A stretch of 64,000 nt of DNA from Chlamydia gallinacea 08-1274/3. Its GTDB lineage: Bacteria > Chlamydiota > Chlamydiia > Chlamydiales > Chlamydiaceae. The notes below the pieces were generated by a model. It searched no databases and was not told the DNA's origin. It saw only the letters and a program-made list of their open reading frames with translations. This document shows positions 19,160 to 31,648 of this stretch, in pieces. Location: contig NZ_CP015840.1 in NCBI RefSeq assembly GCF_000471025.2, forward strand, positions 930,001 to 994,000, in the 5' to 3' direction. Every line of letters starts with the position of its first letter. Positions within the stretch are counted from its first letter, which is position 1. The position numbers and the translations under genes were made by a program.

Positions 19160-19345
19160 AGAGCTCTACTCCCTAAAATCATAGTAACAATGCTAGTTTG
19201 AAGGGAATCGCTACGATTTGTCAAGAATCTTTATAAAATAATCATTAGAAGTGATTAAAAATTTTTTCCATTTTAAAATTTTAATATTTTATCATTATTT
19301 AAATGAAAAGTTTATTTTCTTTTATTTTGAAGGTTAAAACATTAA

Positions 19346-21076
19346 ATGCGCTCAGATTCTTTCTTATCCCAGCCTGTAGTTGTTGATGCTTATAAAGGTA
19401 CTGATCACGCACATGTAGTTCGTAGTATAAGACAGGCTCAAATTATTGGCTTAGTCACAGGAATTGTTGCCTCGATTCTACTACTTACAACACTATTATT
19501 GTTAATTATTCCCTCCATACCTGTAGCGTTCCCTATTATTACAGGATCAGCTCTGCTTGTATTCACAGCAGTGTCCCTCGTTTCATTTGCCTCCTATTTT
19601 ATTAAGGTTAGGAATGTGCTGGCGGATCTTGGAGAAGCTTCTGCGGATTTAAGAGAGTGCTTTGTTAACTGTGCTTTAGATTTAGCACAGAGTTTGAGTT
19701 ACCAGGAATTCATCCCTAAACAAGTCCAGAAAGTTTGCCAATCTTCACCTGGAGAGGAAATTTCTTCTCCTGAGTCTCCGTCTTCTTCTTTAAATGAACA
19801 CTTGGATACTTCTGAGCAATCCTTACCTGCACCTGTTACAACCGAAGACATTGTTTCGGAGGTATCATCTGGTATGGAATCAGCAGGGGCTGTGGTTGAG
19901 AACTTATTTGTGACCAATTTGCATCAACAATTATTGAATTTATTTCAGAAAGATCAACTGTTACCAAGTCTTGAAAAGCTTCCGAGATACAAGAAGGAAC
20001 AAGGTAAGGTTAATAAACAATTTTCCTCTCTTTGTATTGGATTGACTCAGTTTATTACTAAATTACATAAGGGAGAGTCCCCGGTATCTCCAGTAGAAGC
20101 TGTATCGATGTTTCTCCCTCCCTTAATGGGGTGCGGCTCTCACTCTGTCCTACGTATTACTTGTAATGCCCGAGATCTATTTTCTAGTTCTTCACTGGGG
20201 GGAATTTGGTTTCAAAATCTTCTCACTAAATCAAGTGAAGGGCGATCCCTGCTTGATTTTTTGCAAACAATAAAATCGCTACTATCACCTCATAATCTAC
20301 AAGTTTATCTTTCTTTATTACGACTTCTTAACTTTTTGCTAAGTGGGTGGTGCTTATCTGATTGTAGTATGTATCCGTACATTGTAGGTTCTATTCAACA
20401 ATTGCCCATATCGGCCGAGCAGCGTAAGCGAGTGATTGAATTGTTAGCATCAGGAAATATTATAGGGGCTCTATGTTTTTTACATGGAAATACGTGTGAT
20501 AGATGGCAAGATGTTTTAGTATTGTCAATCAAGGAATCGAGTCAAACTAAGATTCCTATAGAGCATATAGATTTAGCTTATATGCGTAGTAATAGTGGGC
20601 TTCAGTTAGAGGAGTCTGCAAGTAGTGAAGAAAAAGAGGAACTGTTATGTGAATTGCAGAGGCTATTACAAGAACTAGCCGTTTTATGTCCAGATAGTTT
20701 ATTGAAACTAGTGTCCAATATCAATATGAAAAATTCTCCTTTAAAAAAGAATCTTAGTAAAATCATAAAATGTTTTAATAAGCTATTTTATGGAAAGTCG
20801 TCTAACTTGTTTAATAATGCTCTCTCTGTTATCTCAATCATGCGTAATTTAGAAACACTCCAGTCGCGTGTACAATCCTATTTGCCTTATGCTGGGAAAG
20901 AATCGATAGACATCGTGATCTCAACATTGATTTTAGGCAGGTTTACTGGGGGAGTCTTTAGTCGAAACCAGATGTCTCTTTTGGCACAGATTGTAAACAA
21001 GACCCCAAAGGAATTAGAAGAGATGATTTTGAAAAGAAAGATAGCTAAGCTATTATTTCCATCCTTACTTAGTTGA
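19346..21076 (+). CDS. Putative inclusion membrane protein (CT_214-like)
   Basis: A 576-residue protein with a short polar N terminus, a classic bilobed hydrophobic domain at residues 32-88 (two long lobes with a tight PSIPVAFP turn), a serine/glutamate-rich linker at about 125-180, and a large helical C-terminal region. This is the Inc topology, with both ends facing the host cytosol. AAGG lies about 10 bp upstream of the ATG. No catalytic motif is visible. The match to CT_214 rests on position after the CT_215/CT_216-like genes and on size. Confidence 0.78.
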   Translation: MRSDSFLSQPVVVDAYKGTDHAHVVRSIRQAQIIGLVTGIVASILLLTTLLLLIIPSIPVAFPIITGSALLVFTAVSLVSFASYFIKVRNVLADLGEASADLRECFVNCALDLAQSLSYQEFIPKQVQKVCQSSPGEEISSPESPSSSLNEHLDTSEQSLPAPVTTEDIVSEVSSGMESAGAVVENLFVTNLHQQLLNLFQKDQLLPSLEKLPRYKKEQGKVNKQFSSLCIGLTQFITKLHKGESPVSPVEAVSMFLPPLMGCGSHSVLRITCNARDLFSSSSLGGIWFQNLLTKSSEGRSLLDFLQTIKSLLSPHNLQVYLSLLRLLNFLLSGWCLSDCSMYPYIVGSIQQLPISAEQRKRVIELLASGNIIGALCFLHGNTCDRWQDVLVLSIKESSQTKIPIEHIDLAYMRSNSGLQLEESASSEEKEELLCELQRLLQELAVLCPDSLLKLVSNINMKNSPLKKNLSKIIKCFNKLFYGKSSNLFNNALSVISIMRNLETLQSRVQSYLPYAGKESIDIVISTLILGRFTGGVFSRNQMSLLAQIVNKTPKELEEMILKRKIAKLLFPSLLS

Positions 21077-21457
21077 TATTGATGGTACTTAGTAAAGTGA
21101 AGATGATGTTGTGTTATTTCTCCACCGATAGAAATTCAGGTTTTGAGAACACTCTCCTTTAGAGACCTAAAGACAATCTCCCTTCTGTTATTGCGCAAAT
21201 TCTTAGGAAGGTGCATTAATAAATGCTATGCGAAAGTTTTGCGTTACTAAATATTCACAAGAAGCGTTTTAATCTATTTTTTTAGTATAATGAAGCTACT
21301 CTTCAATTGAGTGATATGCTGTTAAGTTAGTATCTAATCACTATTCTATCTTTGTATGACAAAGTGTATAGTTATATCATTTAATAATTTTCTTTAGTTT
21401 TAATTCTTTTTCTTATATGATTTATTTGCTTATTCATTAAGTGTCAGGTTTTTTTTA
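21077..21457 (+). other. Gene-free stretch, 381 bp
   Basis: No supported gene. A plus-strand frame from ATG 21082 to TAA 21219 is broken by one TAG after 26 codons and could be chance or a remnant. A weak CTTTAG-AGAC-CTAAAG inverted repeat is near 21157-21172. The last 150 bp are very AT-rich and likely hold the promoter for the gene at 21458. Confidence 0.5.
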
Positions 21458-21925
21458 ATGTCTTCTAATAATCTAGGGCCTTTAGCGCCTTTAGGGGCAC
21501 CTTTTCCGCCAAAATTATTTCATTCAAATTGTTTAATGAATCTCTTTGGAGCCATTCCAATAGTAGGAATATTTGTAGGATCCCAAAGGATTTTAGCTAT
21601 TTCACAATACTATGATAACTTAAATAAAGAAGGGATACGAGTATCTCAAGTAATTATTAAGTCATATGGCGATTGTTATATAACAATGAATGCTAATGCA
21701 TATAAAACCGGTCACTATGTTAGAGGAGTTTTAGAAATTACTGGTTTAGGAGTTATTTTAGTTATCTTTGAGTTGGCTCTCAAACTATTTTGTTGCTTAG
21801 TAGCGGGTGTATGTGCTGTTTTAGCAATTCCTTTGATAAGTGTTATGGGCTTAGGCGGTAGTATTATTTTGGTTATACAAGAGATTTTCTTTAACACATT
21901 AAAGAAGGTGAGTTTGGATAGTTAG
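21458..21925 (+). CDS. Small hypothetical membrane protein, possible Inc
   Basis: 155 residues. A Leu/Gly/Pro-rich N terminus (LGPLAPLGAPFPPK) leads to a moderately hydrophobic segment LFGAIPIVGIFVGSQ (about 30-44), a polar middle, and a long two-lobed hydrophobic region at about 90-145. Short chlamydial proteins of this layout occur near Inc genes, and the style resembles the gene at 50871 (IPIIGSMISG segment). I cannot name the family. It stands alone between two intergenic gaps. Confidence 0.65.
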   Translation: MSSNNLGPLAPLGAPFPPKLFHSNCLMNLFGAIPIVGIFVGSQRILAISQYYDNLNKEGIRVSQVIIKSYGDCYITMNANAYKTGHYVRGVLEITGLGVILVIFELALKLFCCLVAGVCAVLAIPLISVMGLGGSIILVIQEIFFNTLKKVSLDS

Positions 21926-22107
21926 ACTTACGATTTATAGGGTGTTCTTAGTGAGCCATTTTTCGCCTTGTATTTTCATTAATGTCTTTTTAAGAAAAGG
22001 CTGAAATAACCTTTTCAAGGTGATATTGACTTTTTTCATATGGGAGATTATAAGACATCCTTTATTATACAGCGTATAATTGAGCAGTGATGTTGCCAGG
22101 TACGTTC

Positions 22108-24883
<2,776 letters not shown>

Positions 24884-24900
24884 GAGACGCGGGTATTATT

Positions 24901-27384
24901 ATGTTGAATAAAGAAGAAATCATTGTCCCTAAAAATCTTGAAGAGGAAATGAAAGAGAGCTACCTTCGCTACTCTATGTCTGTAATTATTTCTAGAGCAC
25001 TTCCTGATGTTCGTGATGGTTTGAAGCCCTCGCAGCGACGCATTCTTTTTGCAATGAGACAATTGAGTCTTACCCCAGGAGCTAAGCACCGTAAATGTGC
25101 TAAAATTTGTGGTGATACTTCCGGTGACTACCATCCTCATGGAGAAAGCGTTATTTACCCCACACTTGTGCGTATGGCTCAAGATTGGGCAATGCGTTAT
25201 CCTTTAGTAGATGGCCAAGGTAACTTCGGCTCCATTGATGGAGATCCCGCAGCTGCTATGCGTTATACAGAAGCTCGTCTAACTCATAGTGCAATTTGCC
25301 TTATGGAAGATTTAGATAAAGATACTGTAGATATGGTATCGAACTATGATGAGACAAAATCTGAGCCCACTGTTTTCCCATCTAAGTTCCCTAATCTTCT
25401 CTGTAATGGTTCTTCAGGTATTGCTGTAGGGATGGCGACAAATATCCCTCCACACAATCTTGGCGAGTTAATAGAAGCTACGCTTTTGGTTTTAAGTTGT
25501 CCTGATGTATCTATTGATGAAATTTTGAAGGTTATGCCAGGGCCCGATTTCCCAACCGGGGGGATTATTTGCGGTATCGAAGGCATTCGTTCTACATATC
25601 ATACTGGAAAAGGAAAAATCAAAGTTCGTGCTCGTTTGCATGTAGAAGAGAATAAAGAGAAACATCGCGAGAATATTATTCTGACTGAGATGCCCTACAA
25701 CGTGAATAAATCTCGTCTTATTGAACAAATAGCGGACCTTGTAAATGATAAAACTTTAGCAGGCATTTCTGATGTTCGTGATGAGTCAGATAAAGATGGC
25801 ATACGTGTTGTATTAGAGTTAAAAAAAGGAGAATCCTCAGAAATTGTAATCAATCGTCTCTATAAATTTACCGATATACAGGTAACTTTTGGGGCCAATA
25901 TGTTAGCCTTAGATAAGAATCTTCCTAGGACAATGAACATCCATAGAATAATCTCAGCATGGATACGACATCGCACAGAAGTTGTCCGTAGGAGAACTCG
26001 GTATGAGTTGAATAAAGCTGAAACACGAGCTCATATTCTAGAAGGTTTCTTAAGAGCTCTTTCTTATTTAGATGAAGTTGTTCGCACAATTCGTAGTAGT
26101 GAGAGTAAAGAGCTCGCTAAGCAGCAGTTAGTGGAAAATTTTTCCTTCACTGAACAGCAAGCTACCGCTATTTTAGATTTACGCCTGTATCAACTAACGA
26201 GCTTAGAATCAGAAAAAATTCAAAAAGAATATGAGGAGCTGCGTAATAAAATTGCTTACTATAAACGTGTGCTTGCTGATGAAGGATTAGTTAAAGATAT
26301 TATTAGGAGTGAACTACAGGAATTACACAAATTACATAAAACTCCACGTAGAACAACTATAGAGTTGCATTCAGGTGAAGCTTTGGATATCGAGGATATG
26401 ATTGCCAATGAGCCTATGGTAATTACGATCTCTGGTGATGATTATGTCAAAAGAATGCCTGTTAAAGTCTTCAAAGAACAAAAACGTGGAGGACACGGTG
26501 TTTCTGGATTTGATATGAAAAAAGATACAGATTTTTTAAAAGCTGTATACTCAGCTTCTACAAAAGATTATCTTCTTATCTTTACAAATTTCGGACAGTG
26601 TTATTGGTTAAAGGTTTGGCAACTCCCTGAAGGGGAAAGGCGTTCCAAAGGGAAGCCTATTATTAATTTCCTAGAGGGAATTCGTTCTGGGGAGAAGCTA
26701 GCAGCAGTTCTCAATATAAAAAGTTTTGAAAATGCTGGGTTCCTGTTTTTAGCTACGAAGCAAGGACTTGTGAAAAAAGTGGCTTTAGAGGCCTTTAGTA
26801 ACCCGAGGAAAAAAGGTATACGTGCTCTAGAAATAGACGATGGTGATGAGCTTATTGCTGCAAACCACATTACAAGTGACGAAGAAAAAGTCATGTTATT
26901 TACAAGATTAGGTATGGCCGTACGCTTCCCTCATGATAAAGTGCGCCCCATGGGAAGAACAGCACGTGGAGTCCGGGGAGTATCATTAAAAAATAATCAA
27001 GATTGTGTTGTGGCTTGCCAAATTGTTGAGGATAGTCAATCTGTTCTCGTTGTTTGTAACAATGGATTTGGTAAGCGTTCCCAAGTTAGTGATTTCCGGG
27101 AGACAAATCGTGGAGGAGTTGGCGTACGCTCTATTTTAATTAATGAGAGAAATGGTAATGTTCTTGGAGCGATTTCAGTTGCGGATCATGATAGCATTTT
27201 ACTCATGTCTGGGCAAGGTCAGGCAATTCGTATTAATATGCAGGATGTTCGTGTTATGGGAAGATCTACTCAAGGAGTGCGTCTCGTACATCTTAAAGAT
27301 GGCGATACCTTAGTAGCTATGGAAAAACTTTCCTTAACAGAAGAAGAAACAACATTGGAAGAAATGCAGAGTGTCTTACCATAA
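24901..27384 (+). CDS. gyrA: DNA gyrase subunit A
   Basis: DNA-cleaving subunit of gyrase, 827 residues. The quinolone-resistance region [19 protein letters not shown] has serine at the position equivalent to E. coli Ser83, so it looks wild type. The catalytic tyrosine is in AMRYTEARL (about residue 120). The C-terminal beta-pinwheel contains the GyrA box KEQKRGGHG that separates gyrase from topoisomerase IV. Directly downstream of gyrB and upstream of tmk. Confidence 0.98.
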   Translation: MLNKEEIIVPKNLEEEMKESYLRYSMSVIISRALPDVRDGLKPSQRRILFAMRQLSLTPGAKHRKCAKICGDTSGDYHPHGESVIYPTLVRMAQDWAMRYPLVDGQGNFGSIDGDPAAAMRYTEARLTHSAICLMEDLDKDTVDMVSNYDETKSEPTVFPSKFPNLLCNGSSGIAVGMATNIPPHNLGELIEATLLVLSCPDVSIDEILKVMPGPDFPTGGIICGIEGIRSTYHTGKGKIKVRARLHVEENKEKHRENIILTEMPYNVNKSRLIEQIADLVNDKTLAGISDVRDESDKDGIRVVLELKKGESSEIVINRLYKFTDIQVTFGANMLALDKNLPRTMNIHRIISAWIRHRTEVVRRRTRYELNKAETRAHILEGFLRALSYLDEVVRTIRSSESKELAKQQLVENFSFTEQQATAILDLRLYQLTSLESEKIQKEYEELRNKIAYYKRVLADEGLVKDIIRSELQELHKLHKTPRRTTIELHSGEALDIEDMIANEPMVITISGDDYVKRMPVKVFKEQKRGGHGVSGFDMKKDTDFLKAVYSASTKDYLLIFTNFGQCYWLKVWQLPEGERRSKGKPIINFLEGIRSGEKLAAVLNIKSFENAGFLFLATKQGLVKKVALEAFSNPRKKGIRALEIDDGDELIAANHITSDEEKVMLFTRLGMAVRFPHDKVRPMGRTARGVRGVSLKNNQDCVVACQIVEDSQSVLVVCNNGFGKRSQVSDFRETNRGGVGVRSILINERNGNVLGAISVADHDSILLMSGQGQAIRINMQDVRVMGRSTQGVRLVHLKDGDTLVAMEKLSLTEEETTLEEMQSVLP

Positions 27385-27412
27385 ATAAGTACGAACAAGA
27401 AGGGAATTCGTC

Positions 27413-28039
27413 GTGTTTATAGTAATTGAAGGATGTGAGGGTGCTGGGAAAAGCTCTTTGGCACAACTTTTAGCGAATAAGCTAATTACTGCAGGTAAGT
27501 CCGTCGTTTCCACCCGAGAGCCGGGAGGATCAGTTTTGGGGGAAAAATTGCGTCAATGGATTTTAGATCCCCAACCACCTAATTCTCCACATGCAGAATT
27601 ATTTTTGTTTCTTGCATCACGTGCTCAACATATATCAGAGATAATTCTTCCGGCTTTAGACTTAGGGAAAATTGTAATTTGCGAAAGATTCCACGATTCT
27701 ACAATTGTTTATCAAGGAATTGCTGAAGGATTAGGTGAAGATTATGTTGCTGATCTTTGCTATCGTGTAGTAGGAAACGAAAGTTTCCTTCCTGACCTCA
27801 CCTGTCTTTTAGATATTCCTGTAACTGAAGGAATCGAAAGAAAGCAAAGGCAGAAAGCTTTAGATAAATTTGAGAATAAACCCCTTGAATATCATAGTCA
27901 AGTTCGTGAGGGTTTTCTATCTCTTGCTCGTAAGAACATCAATAGTTATCTTGTCTTAGATGGTACGATGCCCATTGAAGAGTCTTTAAGTAAGGTTTAC
28001 CTGCGTATACAGAACTTATCCTATGAAACAAGCTGCTAA
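27413..28039 (+). CDS. tmk: Thymidylate kinase
   Basis: Phosphorylates dTMP to dTDP for DNA synthesis. 208 residues, the usual size, with the P-loop GCEGAGKSS (7-15), the DR-type motif CERFHDSTIVYQG with the catalytic arginine, and a REPGG substrate loop. The start is a GTG at 27413, supported by AAGGGA about 9 bp upstream and by direct continuation into FIVIEG. It overlaps the next gene by 17 bp, implying coupled translation. Confidence 0.96.
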   Translation: MFIVIEGCEGAGKSSLAQLLANKLITAGKSVVSTREPGGSVLGEKLRQWILDPQPPNSPHAELFLFLASRAQHISEIILPALDLGKIVICERFHDSTIVYQGIAEGLGEDYVADLCYRVVGNESFLPDLTCLLDIPVTEGIERKQRQKALDKFENKPLEYHSQVREGFLSLARKNINSYLVLDGTMPIEESLSKVYLRIQNLSYETSC

Positions 28040-28880
28040 AGACCCATGGGAGTCCTTGCTTGAAAAGATCAACCAAGGAAAGCTTCCTCACGCTGTACTT
28101 TTACATGGATCTTCGTTACCTCTGCTTTCTCAGTATTCTCGTGATTTAGCATCTCATATTTTGTTAAAAGATAATCCTGAATCCCAGTATAAAATTTCCA
28201 AAAATATTCATCCGGATATTTATGAGTTCTTTCCCTCAGGGAAAGGTAGGCTACATACTATAGAAATCCCGAGAGAAATTAAAAGAAATATTTCTGTCTT
28301 CCCTTTTGAGGGCACCTATAAAGTGTATATTATACATGAAGTAGATCGCATGCTATTGCCAGCAATTTCCATATTTTTGAAAGTCCTTGAAGAAGCTCCT
28401 TTACATAGTAAAATTATATTAACATCTACAAATCTGCAGAGCTTGCCTCCAACTCTGATTTCTCGTAATCTAGTACTTTATATTGGTGGAGAGGAACAGT
28501 TTTCTTTGAACTCAGAAGAAATGGCCTACTTATTTGCATATGCTTCAGGGACTATGAACATTACTGAAGTTGGAAAAATTGTTAAGGGGACACCTGATAT
28601 AGACAAACAAATTCTTAGAGATAAGGCCAAACTCTTTTTAGAAGTTCTTTTAAAATTATTTCGTGACCGATTTATCCTTTCTTTAAATATGAGTGCTTCT
28701 ACATTAAATTATCCTCAATATGCTAAAGAAATTATTAATTTGCCGGTACTTCCTATAGAAAAAGTTCTAGTCATCATTGACAAAGCCTGTCAAGCCTTGA
28801 ATAACTCTTCGTCAGCATCTAGTTGTATGGAATGGGTAGCGTTGCAGTTGCTTTCTCTTCGCTCTTTAATGAAAAATTAA
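28023..28880 (+). CDS. holB: DNA polymerase III delta' subunit-like protein (CT_187-like)
   Basis: 285 residues of a clamp-loader AAA+-like protein. The segment YIIHEVDRMLLPAISIFLKVLEEAP matches the sensor region of delta' and tau (normally EKA or EADRM...NALLKTLEEPP), and SLPPTLISRNL corresponds to the SRC/arginine-finger region. As in delta' of other bacteria there is no functional P-loop in LLHGSSLPLL. It overlaps tmk at the 5' end, a common tmk-holB pairing, and its stop overlaps the convergent esterase stop by four bases. Confidence 0.88.
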   Translation: MKQAAKDPWESLLEKINQGKLPHAVLLHGSSLPLLSQYSRDLASHILLKDNPESQYKISKNIHPDIYEFFPSGKGRLHTIEIPREIKRNISVFPFEGTYKVYIIHEVDRMLLPAISIFLKVLEEAPLHSKIILTSTNLQSLPPTLISRNLVLYIGGEEQFSLNSEEMAYLFAYASGTMNITEVGKIVKGTPDIDKQILRDKAKLFLEVLLKLFRDRFILSLNMSASTLNYPQYAKEIINLPVLPIEKVLVIIDKACQALNNSSSASSCMEWVALQLLSLRSLMKN

Positions 28881-29599
28881 GGTAGTTTCGTCCATTGAGG
28901 AACTGTTTGTTGAATTTTCTGTAGCACAGCTGTAGGTATTTCATGACCTCCATGAAAAGAAATAAAATCACCAGTAAGATGAGAAGATAGGAGAGAATAT
29001 AATTTTTCTCCATGATAGTAGGGAAGAATACTATCTCGGTAACCATGGCTTTGAATAAAAGGGGATTTACCACAAATAGTAATATTCTCTTCCCAGTCTT
29101 TATTTAAAATCATAGCTCCAGAGCAAATTAACGCGCCACAATAGGGTACTTTTGAAGACAAAATTAGGTGAGTAGTCATCATAGCTCCTTGGCTAAACCC
29201 TCCAATGATGATATCATGGCGAGGGCGATTTAGGTCTGATATAAGACTCTCTAAAGCTAATCTGGGCCTACTAAAGTCAAGGTTAAATAATACTTGGTAC
29301 TGATGCTCCGTTTCTGGAGTAATGTCAGGATTAGAAATCAGATTTTGAAATAAAGACTCATCTAAAGGAAACCAAGCCCGTCCACCTGCAAAAGAGTGTA
29401 ATTGTTCTAAACCTCTGGGAAATACCCATGTAGGTCTTATATTTTTAAAAGGGCAGGCCGTAGGGAAAAATGTTAGGTTATCAGCATCACTTCCATAACC
29501 ATGAAGAAAGATAATTATTGGATCCTCAGGATTTCCTGGGGCCACAATAGCGTCTAATTGAGAAAATTGACGACGAAAAAAAGAATATCCCATAGACAA
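28877..29599 (-). CDS. Alpha/beta-hydrolase, phospholipase/carboxylesterase family (CT_206-like)
   Basis: A 240-residue soluble esterase. The nucleophile serine is in GGFSQGAM (about residue 115), the acid in HGYRDSILPY and the histidine in HGGHEIP near the C terminus, a complete catalytic triad. The oxyanion segment FLHGYGSDADN is typical of the acyl-protein thioesterase/YpfH group. Substrate is unknown; lysophospholipid or acyl-protein thioesters are the family precedents. It converges on holB with a shared TTAA. Confidence 0.85.
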   Translation of the reverse strand: MSMGYSFFRRQFSQLDAIVAPGNPEDPIIIFLHGYGSDADNLTFFPTACPFKNIRPTWVFPRGLEQLHSFAGGRAWFPLDESLFQNLISNPDITPETEHQYQVLFNLDFSRPRLALESLISDLNRPRHDIIIGGFSQGAMMTTHLILSSKVPYCGALICSGAMILNKDWEENITICGKSPFIQSHGYRDSILPYYHGEKLYSLLSSHLTGDFISFHGGHEIPTAVLQKIQQTVPQWTKLP

Positions 29600-29807
29600 A
29601 AAAGAAGAGACATTGAATCTTATTGCGAGTCCTCAAAATACTAAGTTGGATATACTTTGGATGTCAAGTTTTTTGTTTCATTTATTCCATCACTTTTTGA
29701 TTTGAAAATACAAATGCCTTGGATGAGAAAAGTTAGTGTGATAAAATTTCTCGAGAAAAGTTACTCTAAAATTATTAGCATTTTAAGCAAATTTTTTTGC
29801 ATTCTCG

Positions 29808-30680
29808 ATGTTTATTGCTATTCAAGATCTTTTTATAAAAAGCGCTTTAGAATATCTGGAGATGGGAAAAGTTATTGCCTTTCCCACAGACACCGTTTAT
29901 GGATTCGGCGTAGCATTAAATTTCTCTAACGCTGCATCACAAATTTATACTCTAAAACAAAGAAATCTTACTAAGCCCCTGGTAGTGTACGTAAATGAAA
30001 TAAAAGATATTGAAAAGGTATCTAGGCAATCATTAGATGCACAAGAAAAAAAATTAGCTGAAAAATTTTTCCCGGGGCCTTTGACTTTACTTGTTCATCA
30101 TTCTAATCCTCAATTTCCCCAAAAATACCTAGGATTTAGAATAGTAGATTCTCCTATAGTGCGGAAGTTAATTCAAGAAGCAGGCCCCTTATTAGGAACT
30201 TCTGCAAATATTTCTAACTTCCCTCCCGCAATAACCTCCAACGAGGTGTTAGAGGACTTTCCTGATAAAGACATCTTTATTATTCCCGGTCAATGTAATT
30301 ACGGATTAGAGTCTACAGTGATGAGTGTGCGTCCTTTAAAGATGTATCGAGAGGGAATTATTCCTAAAGAAGCAATTTCTCGTGTTCTTCCTGGATCTAT
30401 TGTCTGTGATTGTATACCGAGATCTTTTGATAATCATGTAAAAATTTATACAGTAAAAAATCCATCTCATTTAAACGAGTTTCTTGAACTTCATCCTTAT
30501 TTTCAAGGTATCGTTTGTTATCACCCGCAACCTCAAGATTTTTATCCTACTTTGAGAAAAGCTTTGCGATCCGGAGAACCTGAAGTTTTATTTGTATATG
30601 ATCCTTGCACTTCAATGTACTCTGAGCTTTCTCCTTATCTAGTTCCTTATACCTTTAACTCTATAAAGCTAAGTTCATGA
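29808..30680 (+). CDS. L-threonylcarbamoyladenylate synthase, Sua5/YrdC/TsaC family
   Basis: Makes threonylcarbamoyl-AMP from threonine, bicarbonate and ATP, the first step of the t6A37 modification of ANN-decoding tRNAs. The YrdC domain covers about residues 10-200: AFPTDTVYGFG, the KxR motif in YTLKQRNLTKPL, GTSANISN and STVMSV. At 290 residues it is longer than TsaC (about 190) but shorter than Sua5 (about 340), so the C-terminal 90 residues look like a reduced Sua5 domain. The partner enzyme tsaD is at 56416. It overlaps the dipeptidase gene by four bases. Confidence 0.9.
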   Translation: MFIAIQDLFIKSALEYLEMGKVIAFPTDTVYGFGVALNFSNAASQIYTLKQRNLTKPLVVYVNEIKDIEKVSRQSLDAQEKKLAEKFFPGPLTLLVHHSNPQFPQKYLGFRIVDSPIVRKLIQEAGPLLGTSANISNFPPAITSNEVLEDFPDKDIFIIPGQCNYGLESTVMSVRPLKMYREGIIPKEAISRVLPGSIVCDCIPRSFDNHVKIYTVKNPSHLNEFLELHPYFQGIVCYHPQPQDFYPTLRKALRSGEPEVLFVYDPCTSMYSELSPYLVPYTFNSIKLSS

Positions 30681-31648
30681 TTATTGATATTCATTGTGAT
30701 TTACTTTCTCATCCTCATTTTTCTGATCAAGATCTCGGTGTTCGTTGTTCTCCAGATCAGCTACTTTCTGGAGGAGTTCATACTCAAGTATGTGCTATGT
30801 TTACCCACCACCACTTAGATTCTTTCAGTCTAAACGAACAAAATCAGTTATTCTTCTCACTTCCTAAGCAGGATCAACGTATTAGATTACTTACCTTCGA
30901 CTCTGAGGAACTCTATAGAGAAGGATTCCTATCAATTATACGTAGTATAGAAAATGCGTCAGGGCTTGGAGATGATGCTACTAACTTACATGACATTTTT
31001 CGCAAGCTGGTTTCTTTATTCTCTCAAGGACCTATTGCTTATATTGGGATCGTTTGGAATGGAAGAAATCGTTTTGGAGGAGGAGTTTTAGATCCTTATA
31101 AGTTAACAACGGATGGATGCCGTCTGCTAGAAGTCATGGATCAACTAGCAATTCCTATTGATTTAAGCCATTGCTGCGATCAACTTACTGAGGATATTTT
31201 AGATTATACTATAAATAAATTACCAGCCATGCGAGTTATGGCTAGCCACTCAAACTTCCGTCAAATTACTCATATCCCCAGAAATCTTCTTGATGTACAT
31301 GCTAAAGAAATTTCTTCAAGAGGAGGAATCATAGGGTTAAACATTGTAAATTATTTCGTTGGAGATTCTTTAGATAGTATAAAATACCATATTGCTCATG
31401 CAGAAAAATTAGGAATTTTAAACAGTTTAGTTCTTGGAACCGACTTTTTTTATGAGAAATCAGAAGACAAATTTTTTGAAAATTGTACAACTGCTAGAGA
31501 TCATCCCTATCTTCATCAAATTATTCGCAATTGTTTACTAAAGCCAGAGCAGGCCGAGAATATCCTCGGCAAATCTGCTCAGGTCTTCCTTAATACAGTA
31601 ATACGTGAACAAAAAGAAAGGCACGCAGAACGACTATACTTAGATTAA
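30677..31648 (+). CDS. Membrane-dipeptidase (renal dipeptidase, M19) family enzyme
   Basis: A zinc-dependent dipeptidase of 323 residues. The first metal motif IDIHCDLLSHP (HxD) is at the N terminus; later metal ligands are in DLSHCC, MASHSNFRQI and LGTDFFYE. These match the M19 family, which cleaves dipeptides. No signal peptide is visible, so it probably acts in the cytosol on peptides taken up from the host. The start overlaps the Sua5/TsaC gene (ATGA) and the stop overlaps the convergent Inc-like gene through a shared TTAA. Confidence 0.9.
   Translation: MIIDIHCDLLSHPHFSDQDLGVRCSPDQLLSGGVHTQVCAMFTHHHLDSFSLNEQNQLFFSLPKQDQRIRLLTFDSEELYREGFLSIIRSIENASGLGDDATNLHDIFRKLVSLFSQGPIAYIGIVWNGRNRFGGGVLDPYKLTTDGCRLLEVMDQLAIPIDLSHCCDQLTEDILDYTINKLPAMRVMASHSNFRQITHIPRNLLDVHAKEISSRGGIIGLNIVNYFVGDSLDSIKYHIAHAEKLGILNSLVLGTDFFYEKSEDKFFENCTTARDHPYLHQIIRNCLLKPEQAENILGKSAQVFLNTVIREQKERHAERLYLD

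Noticed and set aside
21082..21219. Frame with one internal TAG after the CT_214-like gene
   Set aside because: Only 45 codons in total, no motif and no match; it is noted in the gap entry, but chance is as likely as a remnant.
29657..29929. Plus-strand frame of 90 codons before the Sua5/TsaC gene
   Set aside because: It runs into the real gene in another frame, is Phe/Lys-rich and lacks a ribosome-binding site.
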